The notes: generated from the letters alone by a model not told the origin. DNA of 64,000 nt from Arsenophonus nilaparvatae (GCF_000757905.1 NZ_JRLH01000009.1); one strand, 5' to 3'. Counted from the stretch's first letter, positions 1 through 9,285 are shown. Numbers and translations are program-made.

Positions 1-505
1 CACCAGAAACTTTGGCGATAATTTCTTTGTAACCACCGTGTTCTCCTTCACTGGCATTCATAACTTCAATCCGCCAGCGACGGGATTCAGCATAGCGGCT
101 ATACATTCTAAAAAGATCACCGGCAAATATTGCCGCCTCATCACCACCGGTACCGGCCCGAATTTCTAAAAAGCAATTTTTTTCATCATCGGGATCTTTT
201 GGTAACAATAAAATTTGTAATTGTTGTTCAAATTCCTCATTACGCTTTTTCGCTTCTTTTAATTCGTCCTGAGCCATCTCGCGCATTTCAGGATCATGCA
301 ATAATATTTCAGCCGTCTCAATATCTTGCTGAACAGTGCGCCATAACTGAAAGCATTTGGTTACATCTGTTAACTGAGCATACTCCTTAGACAACGCCCT
401 GAAACGCTCTTGATCTGCGATCACTTCAGCATCAACCAGGTGTGCTTGAATTTCTTCGTAGCGTTCCTGCAATGCTTCTAACTTAGCAATTATTGAAGAC
501 TTCAT
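1..505 (-). CDS. prfA: Peptide chain release factor 1, N-terminal part (cut by window edge)
   Basis: Release factor 1 recognises UAA and UAG stop codons in the ribosomal A site and triggers peptide release. The reverse strand from an ATG at 505 stays open to the window edge, giving about 168 residues that begin MKSSIIAKLEALQERYEEI. Near the edge comes the conserved stretch EIRAGTGGDEAAIFAGDLFRMY, which leads into the peptide-release domain. The stop-codon reading motif and the catalytic GGQ loop lie outside the window. The gene follows hemA after a 29-base gap on the same strand, the usual enterobacterial hemA-prfA operon order. Nothing suggests damage in the visible part. Confidence 0.95.
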   Translation of the reverse strand, partial: MKSSIIAKLEALQERYEEIQAHLVDAEVIADQERFRALSKEYAQLTDVTKCFQLWRTVQQDIETAEILLHDPEMREMAQDELKEAKKRNEEFEQQLQILLLPKDPDDEKNCFLEIRAGTGGDEAAIFAGDLFRMYSRYAESRRWRIEVMNASEGEHGGYKEIIAKVSG

Positions 506-534
506 TCGTTATGTTAGACCTTACTAAAGGTAGT

Positions 535-1797
535 TTAATTTTGCTCCAGTCCTAAGCTATCTTTTAAAATATTAAGACGATGAATATCACCATCTGTCGC
601 TGCTTGCTGGAGTGATTTGGTTGGTGTGTGGATCAGGCGATTCATTAACTGATAGGTTAATTGATTGATCACTTGCTCGCTATCTGCACCATTTCGCAGC
701 GAAGCAAGTGCTTTTTCTGCCATTTCAGCCCTAATTTGCTCTGCCTGACCACGATAATCACGAATTGTATTGACTGATGACTGAGAACGCAACCAATCCA
801 TAAAATAAGCACTTTCTTGCTCAACAATAAGCTCAGCCTGAACTGCCGCCATTTTCCGTTGTTCGACATTGTGTTGCACAATCGCATGCAAATCATCAAC
901 GCTATAGAGATAAATATTATTTAATTTGTCAACATCAGGTTCAATATCTCGCGGAACAGCAATATCAATCAGCAACATCGGCTTATTACGGCGGACTTTC
1001 ATTGCCCTTTCAACCATCCCTTTACCAATGATCGGTAAAGGGCTGGCAGTAGAACTAATTACAATATCCGCGTCGGCTAAACGGGTATCAATTTCAGCTA
1101 AAGTGATAACTTCCGCACCAACTTGATTAGCAAAACGTGCAGCGCGTTCTCGAGTTCGGTTAGCGATAATCAAATGCTTAGCATGATGTTCACGCAGATG
1201 GCGTGCAGCCAGTTCGATAGTCTCGCCGGCACCGACCAGTAAAATATGCAATTCAGACAGTGATTCAAAAATCTGACGAGCTAGCGTACAAGCGACAAAA
1301 GCAACCGAAACCGCATTAGCACCAATTTCGGTTTCCGTACGAATACGTTTAGCAACTGAAAATGAGCGTTGAAATAAACGCTCCAACTCACTAGATAATT
1401 TTGTATAGTGCTGAGATTTAGAAAATGCTTGTTTAACTTGACCTAAAATTTGTGGCTCACCTAAGACTAATGAATCTAATCCACTGGCAACACGCATTAA
1501 GTGGCTAACAGCAGCATTATCTTGGTGCCAATAAATACTTGTTTTAACATCATTTAAATTTAAACGATGATAGTTACATAACCAATCAATTAATTGATCT
1601 TGTAGGGATTCTTGTGAATCAACGCATAGATAAAGCTCAGTACGGTTACATGTAGAGAGCACAACGCCACTATGAACAAGTGGCTGCTGAAGTAAATTAT
1701 CCAGTGCGTGTTCAATTCTTTCCGGCCCAAAAATTAACCGTTCACGTAACGTTATAGGCGCGGTTTTATGGTTTATACCGAGTGCAAGTAATGTCAT
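535..1797 (-). CDS. hemA: Glutamyl-tRNA reductase
   Basis: HemA makes glutamate-1-semialdehyde from glutamyl-tRNA(Glu), the first committed step of C5 tetrapyrrole (haem) synthesis in the cytoplasm. The 420-residue product starts MTLLALGINHKTAPI. The catalytic cysteine is C50 in LSTCNRTELY, followed by the NADPH-binding GAGETIELAARHL region near residue 190 and a helical C-terminal dimerisation domain. I chose the ATG at 1797; an in-frame GTG two codons upstream is possible, but the family begins MTLLALG. It is the first gene of a hemA-prfA operon and is transcribed away from lolB. Length matches the E. coli protein (418). Confidence 0.97.
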   Translation of the reverse strand: MTLLALGINHKTAPITLRERLIFGPERIEHALDNLLQQPLVHSGVVLSTCNRTELYLCVDSQESLQDQLIDWLCNYHRLNLNDVKTSIYWHQDNAAVSHLMRVASGLDSLVLGEPQILGQVKQAFSKSQHYTKLSSELERLFQRSFSVAKRIRTETEIGANAVSVAFVACTLARQIFESLSELHILLVGAGETIELAARHLREHHAKHLIIANRTRERAARFANQVGAEVITLAEIDTRLADADIVISSTASPLPIIGKGMVERAMKVRRNKPMLLIDIAVPRDIEPDVDKLNNIYLYSVDDLHAIVQHNVEQRKMAAVQAELIVEQESAYFMDWLRSQSSVNTIRDYRGQAEQIRAEMAEKALASLRNGADSEQVINQLTYQLMNRLIHTPTKSLQQAATDGDIHRLNILKDSLGLEQN

Positions 1798-2041
1798 ATT
1801 CACTAAATCAAGTAACTAAATGGTTTCTAAACATCTGTTAAGCACACAAAAATAAAACCAATAACTTTAATAAGGAAATTTTGAGGTAGTATTCTACTTT
1901 ATGCAACTAGGCAATTAAAGATGTTAAACTAAGCAAATGAATAATTCGGGCATTTTTTCCCAATTGTAGTTACATTTACCTTAATAATTTTCTGATCGAC
2001 ATCAACAAATTAATACCACTTGTGTGAATAGGAAATATTTA

Positions 2042-2695
2042 ATGATACTCATTGCCAAGCAGTTTGCCAGTTTACGTCACTATTGTTACAAATTTATCCC
2101 ACTAATTGCTGTTTTTTTGACCGCCTGTACATTCAATCAACAATTAACAACTGAAAAAAACGGCTCAATAACCAATCCATTATGGATAAACCACCAGCAG
2201 CAACTGGTCAAGTTGACAAAATTTCAAACCCGTGGTGCTTTTGCCTATATTGGCCCAGATAATAAAACCTATGCCAAATTTTTTTGGCAACAATATACGC
2301 TGTCTAATTACCGCCTGTTATTGACCAATCCATTAGGGACAACAGAATTAGAGCTCAATGTAACCCCTGGCGTTACCCAGCTAATGGATAGAGAAGGTAA
2401 AAAATATGTCAACCATCATCCAGCACAGATGATTTATCAATTAACAGGGATGGAAATTCCAATTGAAAACCTGCCCTATTGGTTAATCGGTTTACCCACT
2501 AATGCCACATCATTCACACTAGACGAAAATGGGCTGTTAAAAACCATCGAATATAGGCAAAATGGCGAAACCTGGCATTTGAACTACCTTGCTTATCATC
2601 AGGATAGTCAGCCTAAACTACCTAGCCGGATTGAATTAACACAAGGTAAACAACGTATTAAGTTAAAAATGGACAGTTGGACGCTAAACGAATGA
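2042..2695 (+). CDS. lolB: Outer-membrane lipoprotein insertion protein LolB
   Basis: LolB is itself an outer-membrane lipoprotein. It receives lipoproteins from the periplasmic carrier LolA and inserts them into the inner leaflet of the outer membrane. The 217-residue product has a basic N-terminus, a hydrophobic segment and a lipobox LTAC around residue 29. The family stretches FQTRGAFAYI, RLLLTNPLGTTELEL and the terminal QRIKLKMDSW follow. An AGGAAA ribosome-binding site at 2029-2034 favours the ATG at 2042 over an in-frame GTG at 2024. Its TGA overlaps the ispE start by four bases (ATGA), implying translational coupling. Confidence 0.93.
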   Translation: MILIAKQFASLRHYCYKFIPLIAVFLTACTFNQQLTTEKNGSITNPLWINHQQQLVKLTKFQTRGAFAYIGPDNKTYAKFFWQQYTLSNYRLLLTNPLGTTELELNVTPGVTQLMDREGKKYVNHHPAQMIYQLTGMEIPIENLPYWLIGLPTNATSFTLDENGLLKTIEYRQNGETWHLNYLAYHQDSQPKLPSRIELTQGKQRIKLKMDSWTLNE

Positions 2696-3570
2696 CATTA
2701 ACCTGGCCTTCTCCAGCAAAGCTTAACTTATTTCTCTATATTACCGGCCGTCGAGCTGATGGTTACCATCAACTTCAGACTCTGTTCCAATTTCTTAACT
2801 ATGGTGATGAAATTACCATCAAACCACGTGAAGATAATCAAATTCGGCTGCTTACACCCTTTACTAATCTGTCAGCAGAAAATAACCTTATTGTTAAAGC
2901 AGCGCGCTTATTACAGCGCTATTGCATTGAAGTAGATCGCGCTGATAGTCATCAAGGTGCCGATATTTATGTTAAGAAAAGATTACCCACCGGTGGTGGT
3001 TTAGGCGGTGGCTCTTCTAATGCAGCAACCACATTGATTGCCTTAAATCACCATTGGCAAACTCGTATTGATGATAATACCTTAGCCGAGCTTGGCCGTC
3101 AGCTCGGCGCCGATGTTCCGGTATTCGTAATAGGTCATGCCGCTTTCGCACAAGGCATCGGTGATCAACTTTTGCCAGCGAGTCCTGCAGAAAAATGGTA
3201 TTTAGTGGCCCACCCTGGAATAAATATTGCTACCCAACAAATTTTTGCTGATCCGGAATTAAAACGTAATTCCGCAAAACGCTCATTAAGCGCATTGTTA
3301 CAAGGGCCATACGCAAATGATTGTGAACCAATCGCAAGAAAACGTTTCCCTGAGGTTGAAGAGCTTATTTCATGGCTGCTAGAATATACATCATCACGCC
3401 TTACCGGCACAGGTGCTTGCGTTTTTGCTGAATTCGAAACTGAAGCTGCTGCCCGTAAGGTGTTAAATAAAGCCCCAGAGTGGATGCAGGGTTTCGTTGC
3501 GCAAGGCGTTAACCAGTCTCCTTTGCATACATTCCGCGCTGGGATTTCCAGATATCGAGATCATCAATAA
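2692..3570 (+). CDS. ispE: 4-diphosphocytidyl-2-C-methyl-D-erythritol kinase
   Basis: IspE is the ATP-dependent GHMP kinase of the MEP isoprenoid pathway. It phosphorylates 4-diphosphocytidyl-methylerythritol, feeding undecaprenyl phosphate and quinone synthesis. The product (292 residues from the ATG at 2692) begins MTLTWPSPAKLNLFLYITGRR and has the glycine-rich GHMP ATP loop LPTGGGLGGGSSNAATTL near residue 100. The late motif SSRLTGTGACVFAEF follows. The start overlaps the lolB stop by four bases; a longer reading from 2677 lacks family support. The gene lies between lolB and prs as in E. coli. Confidence 0.95.
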   Translation: MTLTWPSPAKLNLFLYITGRRADGYHQLQTLFQFLNYGDEITIKPREDNQIRLLTPFTNLSAENNLIVKAARLLQRYCIEVDRADSHQGADIYVKKRLPTGGGLGGGSSNAATTLIALNHHWQTRIDDNTLAELGRQLGADVPVFVIGHAAFAQGIGDQLLPASPAEKWYLVAHPGINIATQQIFADPELKRNSAKRSLSALLQGPYANDCEPIARKRFPEVEELISWLLEYTSSRLTGTGACVFAEFETEAAARKVLNKAPEWMQGFVAQGVNQSPLHTFRAGISRYRDHQ

Positions 3571-3623
3571 TAATATTTTTTGGTCGATAATATCTTTATA
3601 GACGCAAGCCTGAGGTTTTTTAC

Positions 3624-4571
3624 GTGCCTGATATGAAGCTTTTTGCTGGTAATGCTACACCGGAACTTGCTCAACGTGTTGCCAACCGACTGTATACGAG
3701 CCTTGGCGACGCTGCGGTTGGTCGTTTTAGTGATGGTGAGGTTAGTGTACAAATTAATGAAAATGTCCGTGGTGGTGATATTTTCATCATACAATCAACG
3801 TGTGCCCCAACAAACGACAATTTAATGGAGCTTGTTGTCATGGTTGATGCACTACGCCGTGCATCTGCTGGTCGGATCACCGCTGTCATTCCCTATTTTG
3901 GTTATGCACGTCAAGATCGCCGTGTACGTTCAGCACGTGTGCCTATTACCGCTAAAGTAGTGGCCGATTTTCTTTCCAGTGTCGGTGTTGACCGGGTCTT
4001 AACTGTCGATCTGCATGCCGAGCAAATCCAGGGGTTTTTTGATGTGCCGGTAGATAACGTTTTTGGTAGTCCGATTTTGTTAGAAGATATGCTACAACAA
4101 AATCTAGACAATCCGATCGTCGTTTCACCAGATATAGGCGGAGTAGTACGCGCCCGCGCCATTGCCAAATTATTAAATGATACCGATATGGCCATTATTG
4201 ATAAACGTCGGCCACGCGCAAACGTTTCCCAAGTTATGCATATCATTGGTGATGTTGCCAATCGAGACTGTGTACTGGTTGATGATATGATAGATACCGG
4301 TGGTACCTTGTGTAAAGCCGCTGAAGCACTTAAGGAACGAGGCGCTAAACGGGTCTTTGCATATGCTACCCATCCCATATTTTCCGGTAATGCCGTCGCT
4401 AATATTAAAGATTCAGTCATTGATGAGGTAGTTGTTTGTGACACTATTCCCTTATCAGCTGAAATCAAACAGCTCAATAAGGTTCGCTCATTAACGCTAT
4501 CAGGCATGTTGGCTGAAGCCATTCGCAGGATCAGCAACGAAGAGTCAATCTCAGCGATGTTTGAACACTAA
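3624..4571 (+). CDS. prs: Ribose-phosphate pyrophosphokinase
   Basis: Prs converts ribose 5-phosphate and ATP to PRPP, the precursor of purines, pyrimidines, histidine, tryptophan and NAD. The 315-residue product is nearly identical to the E. coli enzyme. It shows the flexible catalytic loop YARQDRRVRSARVPI near residues 95-110 and the PRPP-binding motif DDMIDTGGTLCKAAE near residue 220. The start is GTG at 3624 (MPDMKLFAGN), as in E. coli. It sits 53 bases after ispE and is followed by a weak terminator-like hairpin. Confidence 0.98.
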   Translation: MPDMKLFAGNATPELAQRVANRLYTSLGDAAVGRFSDGEVSVQINENVRGGDIFIIQSTCAPTNDNLMELVVMVDALRRASAGRITAVIPYFGYARQDRRVRSARVPITAKVVADFLSSVGVDRVLTVDLHAEQIQGFFDVPVDNVFGSPILLEDMLQQNLDNPIVVSPDIGGVVRARAIAKLLNDTDMAIIDKRRPRANVSQVMHIIGDVANRDCVLVDDMIDTGGTLCKAAEALKERGAKRVFAYATHPIFSGNAVANIKDSVIDEVVVCDTIPLSAEIKQLNKVRSLTLSGMLAEAIRRISNEESISAMFEH

Positions 4572-4629
4572 ATAATAAATTACGCTCAGTTAAATTTTTA
4601 GCTGCCGCATTTATTAACTTAGTACTACC

Positions 4630-4663
4630 GAAAACCCTTTGATATTTATCACGGGGTTTTTCT
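4630..4663 (+). terminator. Probable rho-independent terminator after prs
   Basis: AAAACCC at 4631-4637 pairs with GGGGTTTT at 4654-4661, followed by TCTTTACTTT. The loop is long (about 16 bases) and the U-tract imperfect, so strength is uncertain. It lies between the convergent prs and ychH genes. Confidence 0.55.
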
Positions 4664-4678
4664 TTACTTTAAGATAGA

Positions 4679-4936
4679 TTACCGACGATGCCGCTCGTCA
4701 AAATTTCGCAGCCACCAATAACGATCAGCAATGCCCTCATGACCACTCACTCTGGCACCAGCTAACCAAATCAAAGCACCAATAAAAAGACTAATCAGTG
4801 ATATTTCTGCTAAATATTCGGGTAGATCTAATTGAAAAACATGATTGCAAATATTATATGCAATACTGATCACCATAATTGCCATGCCAGTTACCATCAA
4901 GCAATTACCTAATAAAAAAGACTGTTTTCTTTTCAT
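4679..4936 (-). CDS. ychH: YchH family inner-membrane protein (DUF2583)
   Basis: This is a small two-helix membrane protein of 85 residues. It has a basic N-terminus (MKRKQSFLLGNCLM), a hydrophobic segment at about 8-27, a second at about 42-60, and the conserved tail AGARVSGHEGIADRYWWLRN. That tail and the position between prs and pth match E. coli YchH, a stress-linked protein of unknown biochemistry. The dauA (ychM) transporter gene that lies beside it in E. coli is absent here. Function beyond family membership cannot be read from the sequence. Confidence 0.88.
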   Translation of the reverse strand: MKRKQSFLLGNCLMVTGMAIMVISIAYNICNHVFQLDLPEYLAEISLISLFIGALIWLAGARVSGHEGIADRYWWLRNFDERHRR

Positions 4937-5228
4937 ATCATACCCTCCAAAATACTTATCACTATGTACAATATTGAATAATAAAAATACCTACTCCTTT
5001 GCTATATTATAGTAATAGTTTTCCGACTCAGATTGAGGAAATGATCACATTAGATAATATTTTATTCACAAATCTATACATAAAACTATTTTTATTGAAA
5101 AAATAGTAGCCATTATACAGCTAACCTGATCAACCTATTCTACTGTCATCAAATTTAACTTTTTGTAGTCGGTTGTCAGAAAAGGTAAGCTATGTTCTTT
5201 AATTAAAACTGCTCAATAGTGAAAGAAT

Positions 5229-5822
5229 ATGGTGAGTAACATAAAACTGATCGTCGGTCTGGCTAACCCAGGTTCTGAATACGCGTTAACTCGGCATAAT
5301 GCAGGCGCCTGGTATGTTGAATTATTAGCCAAACAACATAATCAATTACTAAAAGAAGAAAGTAAATTTTTTGGTCATACCGCCAGGATCAACTTGGCAA
5401 ATAATGATGTTCGCTTACTGATACCGACAACATATATGAATCTTAGTGGAAAATCAGTGTTAGCATTAGCCAGTTTTTATCGTATCAAGCCAGCTGAAAT
5501 TCTTGTCGCCCATGACGAATTAGATTTAATGCCAGGCACTGCCAAAATAAAATTAGGCGGCAGCAATGGCGGACATAATGGTCTTAAAGATATTCAAAAT
5601 AAACTAGGCAACAACCCTAATTTTTATCGTTTACGCATCGGTATTGGTCACCCCGGCGATAAAAATAAAGTTGTCGGCTTTGTGTTGAATAAACCCACCC
5701 TCCGGGAACAAAAATTAATCGATGATACCATTGATGAAGCAATACGTTGTACACCGATCCTGCTTAATGAAGGCGTTAATAATGCAGTAAATCAGTTGCA
5801 CGCTTTTAAGGCATCGAGTTAA
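5229..5822 (+). CDS. pth: Peptidyl-tRNA hydrolase
   Basis: Pth cleaves the ester bond of peptidyl-tRNAs that fall off the ribosome, recycling tRNA. The 197-residue product starts MVSNIKLIVGLANPGSEY and carries the catalytic histidine H23 in TRHNAGAWY. Substrate-binding signatures FMNLSGK-like (YMNLSGK), VAHDELDL and GGHNGLKDI follow, and RLRIGIGHPG lies near the C-terminus. ychF follows after 119 bases, the conserved pth-ychF pair. It is divergent from ychH across a 292-base AT-rich spacer in which I see no distinct regulatory site. Confidence 0.97.
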   Translation: MVSNIKLIVGLANPGSEYALTRHNAGAWYVELLAKQHNQLLKEESKFFGHTARINLANNDVRLLIPTTYMNLSGKSVLALASFYRIKPAEILVAHDELDLMPGTAKIKLGGSNGGHNGLKDIQNKLGNNPNFYRLRIGIGHPGDKNKVVGFVLNKPTLREQKLIDDTIDEAIRCTPILLNEGVNNAVNQLHAFKASS

Positions 5823-5941
5823 TACTATTACATCATATCTTCGGCAAGCTAACTTTTACGTGTATAATCATCGATAAATTCATTCATATTTATCAATTAG
5901 CGATACGCGATTGAACAGATAAAAACTAAGGTAACATATTT

Positions 5942-7033
5942 ATGGGATTTAAATGCGGTATCGTTGGTCTGCCCAATGTAGGAAAATCAACGCTTTTTAA
6001 TGCGCTGACCAAAGCCGGCATCGAGGCAGCAAACTTCCCTTTTTGTACTATTGAGCCTAATACCGGTGTAGTACCGATGCCTGATCCTCGTCTTGATCAA
6101 TTGGCGCAAATTGTCAAACCACAGCGAGTACTACCGACAACAATGGAGTTTGTCGACATTGCCGGACTGGTAAAAGGCGCATCTAAAGGCGAAGGTTTGG
6201 GCAATCAATTTTTAACTAACATCCGTGAAACTGAAGCGATCGGCCATGTTGTTCGCTGTTTCGACAATGATAACATCATCCATGTTGCCGGCCAGGTTGA
6301 TCCACTAGCAGATATTGATACCATTAATACTGAATTGGCATTAGCTGACTTAGATACCTGTGAGCGCGCTATTCATCGCATTCAGAAAAAAGCTAAAGGT
6401 GGCGACAAAGAAGCAAAAATTGAATTAGACATTTTGACAAAATGTTTACCGCATCTTGAAAACGCAGAGATGCTACGAACTCTAGCGTTAAGTAAAGAAG
6501 AAAAAGCCGCCATCCGCTATCTCAGCTTTTTAACTCTCAAACCAACTATGTATATTGCTAATGTGAGTGAAGATGGTTTTAACAACAATCGCCATCTAGA
6601 TGCAGTGCGGGCCATTGCTGAAAAAGAGGGCTCGGTGGTGGTGCCAGTATGTGCGGCCGTTGAAGCCGATATCGCCGAACTGGATGAAGATGAACGCGAC
6701 GAATTTATGGCTGAGTTAGGTATTGAAGAACCGGGACTAAATCGTGTGATCCGCGCCGGTTATAAGTTACTTAATTTACAAACTTACTTCACTGCTGGGG
6801 TCAAAGAAGTTCGCGCCTGGACCATTCCTGTTGGTGCCACCGCACCACAAGCGGCCGGTAAAATTCATACCGATTTTGAAAAAGGTTTTATCCGCGCCCA
6901 GACAATCTCATTTGCCGATTTTATTCACTATAACGGCGAGCAAGGCGCCAAAGAAGCCGGCAAAATGCGCGCAGAGGGGAAAGATTATATTGTGCAAGAT
7001 GGCGATGTAATGAACTTTTTGTTTAATGTTTGA
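5942..7033 (+). CDS. ychF: Redox-regulated P-loop ATPase YchF/EngD
   Basis: YchF is an Obg-family P-loop NTPase that prefers ATP, binds ribosomes and is linked to oxidative stress and to start-codon choice. The product has the usual 363 residues. The G1 loop GLPNVGKSTLFNALT lies at residues 9-23, then NFPFCTIEPN, the switch DIAGLVKGASKGEGLGN and a C-terminal TGS domain ending DYIVQDGDVMNFLFNV. The start is at GGTAACATATTT-ATG. It ends just before a strong terminator. Confidence 0.97.
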   Translation: MGFKCGIVGLPNVGKSTLFNALTKAGIEAANFPFCTIEPNTGVVPMPDPRLDQLAQIVKPQRVLPTTMEFVDIAGLVKGASKGEGLGNQFLTNIRETEAIGHVVRCFDNDNIIHVAGQVDPLADIDTINTELALADLDTCERAIHRIQKKAKGGDKEAKIELDILTKCLPHLENAEMLRTLALSKEEKAAIRYLSFLTLKPTMYIANVSEDGFNNNRHLDAVRAIAEKEGSVVVPVCAAVEADIAELDEDERDEFMAELGIEEPGLNRVIRAGYKLLNLQTYFTAGVKEVRAWTIPVGATAPQAAGKIHTDFEKGFIRAQTISFADFIHYNGEQGAKEAGKMRAEGKDYIVQDGDVMNFLFNV

Positions 7034-7091
7034 TCTATTCTGGCCGGCTTTATGACATCTCAACACAATCTATAAAGACTGCAAAAACACT

Positions 7092-7120
7092 AAAACCCCA
7101 CGCAATTTGCGTGGGGTTTT
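7092..7120 (+). terminator. Rho-independent terminator after ychF
   Basis: A nearly perfect hairpin, AAAACCCCACGC-AATT-GCGTGGGGTTTT, closes the pth-ychF transcription unit. Its symmetric A and T flanks mean it could also stop transcripts from the opposing GDSL gene, whose stop codon is 37 bases further on. Confidence 0.93.
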
Positions 7121-7156
7121 CTATTGATTATGGCTTAATTTTTTATGCTAGCTCAA

Positions 7157-8248
7157 TCAAAGCCGAGTGCAAAATTGAGTATCACTATGATTACAACCCT
7201 TGGTTACCGGAAGCGTGCCAAAAGTGTAACCTCTTTCCCATAGTGCCTCACAAATTTTTTGCCATACCACGCGATAGACACGATCTGTCGGATGAGCTTT
7301 ATCTGAAGTAGACACTTTACTGTTATGACCCATAATAATATCGTAATTACAGCTATCGATAAATTGATTACTGGTTCCAACTTCTTGCACCCCTTCTGAT
7401 AAATGTAACTTTTCATACAGGTTTGACATCGATTCTGGTTTCAGTAATGACGCCATATCCACGTACATATCGCCATTACTTTCAGCAATCTCTCTTAGTG
7501 TGTGGTTAAATAACATCGCCCCACTTTCAAAGTTATTAATTTGTCTCCTAACTTCATCATAAATACGTTTAGCTTTCTTCTCGTTGGTAGACGTTTGATA
7601 TTTCGCTTTAGCAGAACTAACCATCTCCTGATAACGCGCAGCCGATAGTGGAAGTCCCATATTTATATAAATAAAATGTGCATTACTTGAACCAACAATT
7701 TTAACTAATTCTTCTCTACGCTTATGAGCAATTTTAATTGCCACTTTGTGCATCTCGGTGGCAGGCAAACCTGCCGTGTAAAGGTCGTTAGCGCCAAACC
7801 AAACAATAAAAAGAAAGTTTTCATTATTTATACCTTGTAATGAGAAATCTTTCTCGAAAGCCTTCACCTCATTTTTCATAGTCGTAAGTGAACATTTGTG
7901 TACAGTACCGTAGGGTATTCCCCCCGTAGCACCACCAACGGCGTAATTGGTATATCTAAACCACAGGTCAGAACCGTGTCCCCACCCGGATTCTTGAGAA
8001 AATGATTGATGCTTGCTAGTTAACTTTTTCGAAGTGCTAGCATTAGCCATTACAAGTGATCCTCCACCTGTCGCCGCTTCATACATATGATCTGTCCAGT
8101 TACGGCAATCACTGTAACGACCTGTCGGATTCACCGTCATGGCACCGAATGCGCTCGCTAGCTTGCCAATAAAGGAACTGGCCATAATACCTGTGTCAGA
8201 CAAGCTGTCACCGAAAACAATAACATTACGAAATCGTGTGGGTTGCAT
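7157..8248 (-). CDS. GDSL/SGNH-family lipase/acyltransferase without signal peptide
   Basis: This 363-residue protein belongs to the SGNH hydrolase fold (GDSL esterases, haemolysin/GCAT-like lipases). Block I is VIVFGDSLSDTG with nucleophile S15. Block II is YAVGGATGG at 102-110, block III WFGANDL with N154, and block V SDKAHPTDRVY with D316 and H319, so the catalytic residues are all present. The arrangement resembles Aeromonas GCAT and Salmonella SseJ. Unlike secreted lipases, the catalytic block begins at residue 10 with no Sec signal. It could be cytoplasmic, or exported by a non-Sec route such as type III secretion; that is inference. It is absent at this locus in E. coli, lying alone between ychF and a decayed exoprotein gene, which suggests an acquired gene. 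Confidence 0.8.
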   Translation of the reverse strand: MQPTRFRNVIVFGDSLSDTGIMASSFIGKLASAFGAMTVNPTGRYSDCRNWTDHMYEAATGGGSLVMANASTSKKLTSKHQSFSQESGWGHGSDLWFRYTNYAVGGATGGIPYGTVHKCSLTTMKNEVKAFEKDFSLQGINNENFLFIVWFGANDLYTAGLPATEMHKVAIKIAHKRREELVKIVGSSNAHFIYINMGLPLSAARYQEMVSSAKAKYQTSTNEKKAKRIYDEVRRQINNFESGAMLFNHTLREIAESNGDMYVDMASLLKPESMSNLYEKLHLSEGVQEVGTSNQFIDSCNYDIIMGHNSKVSTSDKAHPTDRVYRVVWQKICEALWERGYTFGTLPVTKGCNHSDTQFCTRL

Positions 8249-8818
8249 TCCTTTTCCCTCGCTCGCATTTTAGAGTCATAAAATGATGTCATAGATTAAA
8301 TAAAACATTCTTGTCAATGATAAGAACGACCGACAATCGCTGTTCTGCCAGTTTGTTTGTCATTTCTTACCGTAAGTTTTATACATCCAACTCGCAGAAA
8401 TTGAGTGACTTTATTGAATAAATAGAACTATTACGAAAAAACTCGTCAACTATTGCCGGCCTTTTGCACTTGGGTTTACTAACAATTGTTTCAGCCAGGC
8501 AAGTGTCAACAGGCAGAAGATATAAAACTGAACTTTGCAACGCTGGCCGCAGGATCAACAACAGAACAAATAAATGGTTAAAACGGTAATTAAAGCAATG
8601 ATAATGGAGGGCTAAATCAGGCAGAGTATAGCGGAAATTAATCAAAATACCGGTTATATAGATAAGTAACGAATCAATGCAGTGATGACAGTCGGCTACC
8701 TGCCACCACTGCTAACCACGCAACTAATAAGATCAGTCACAATAGTCGGAAGCGATTATAAAGTAAAACCCCAAACGACGAAAGAACCAACTGTAAAATC
8801 AAGATGATATGCAACCGG
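8249..8818. other. Gene-free stretch with possible coding debris
   Basis: No convincing intact gene lies here. Short open stretches occur on the minus strand (8379-8645), but they have no recognisable motif. Because a decayed exoprotein begins just beyond on the same strand, this may be the eroded 3' part of that gene. I could not identify family residues in it. Base composition is less AT-rich than the true spacers nearby, consistent with former coding sequence. Confidence 0.4.
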
Positions 8819-9285
8819 TTATTCATTTTGCCAATAAAAATGAGTGATAAAGATACCGCGTGTGTTTGTTATGGTTTGATTCAAAGTTTGGTTTTGCACC
8901 GCGTGAAAGAGAATACGGCCATGGATACTAGTTAAGGTCGCGTTGCGTTGGGTATTAATTTTTGTCGCTTCATAGATGCTATCATTATAACTCAATAAAT
9001 TAATATCATTACCAGCATGAAATTCGGTCACCTTATTTTTTACTTCATGATAGGTACGATGCTCAGTATTTTTAGTTAAACACAATGAATTGCTGATAGC
9101 GGTTATGAGAAATACCGGCCTGATTAGGTGCTGTTATATTGATGACAGGAATTTGATTTTTAACAGTTAGTTGAGTTTTATCGTTCGTTCGCTGGTTGGA
9201 TGGTGGAACTGAAAACCGGTAACAACGGGTAACTGGCGATGAAATAAATTATGTTTCTGCTATAGCAAATATTTTTATTTTTCAT
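8819..9285 (-). pseudogene. Remnant of a two-partner-secretion exoprotein (FhaB/CdiA/ShlA type)
   Basis: Three minus-strand fragments in different frames form a broken exoprotein. Fragment A starts at ATG 9285 (MKNKNICYSRNIIYF) and looks like a signal region; it stops at 9178. Fragment B (about 9187-9072) reads VKNQIPVINITAPNQAGISH then NRYQQF. That is the hallmark start of the TPS secretion domain recognised by TpsB transporters. Fragment C (9085-8819) reads FHAGNDINLLSYNDSIYEAT and resembles the repeat region far downstream in such proteins. Two frameshifts and a large internal deletion are implied. Intact relatives are adhesins, haemolysins or CDI toxins of 1500 or more residues. No TpsB partner is in the window. 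Confidence 0.78.

Noticed and set aside
130..390. Plus-strand ORF of 86 codons
   Set aside because: It lies wholly inside prfA on the opposite strand, starts with a histidine-rich string from the antisense of conserved codons, and has no family motif.
3911..4537. Minus-strand ORF of 208 codons opposite prs
   Set aside because: A long antisense frame caused by codon bias of the highly conserved prs gene; no recognisable domain.
8379..8645. Minus-strand ORF of 88 codons
   Set aside because: No recognisable domain; more likely debris downstream of the broken exoprotein than a gene.
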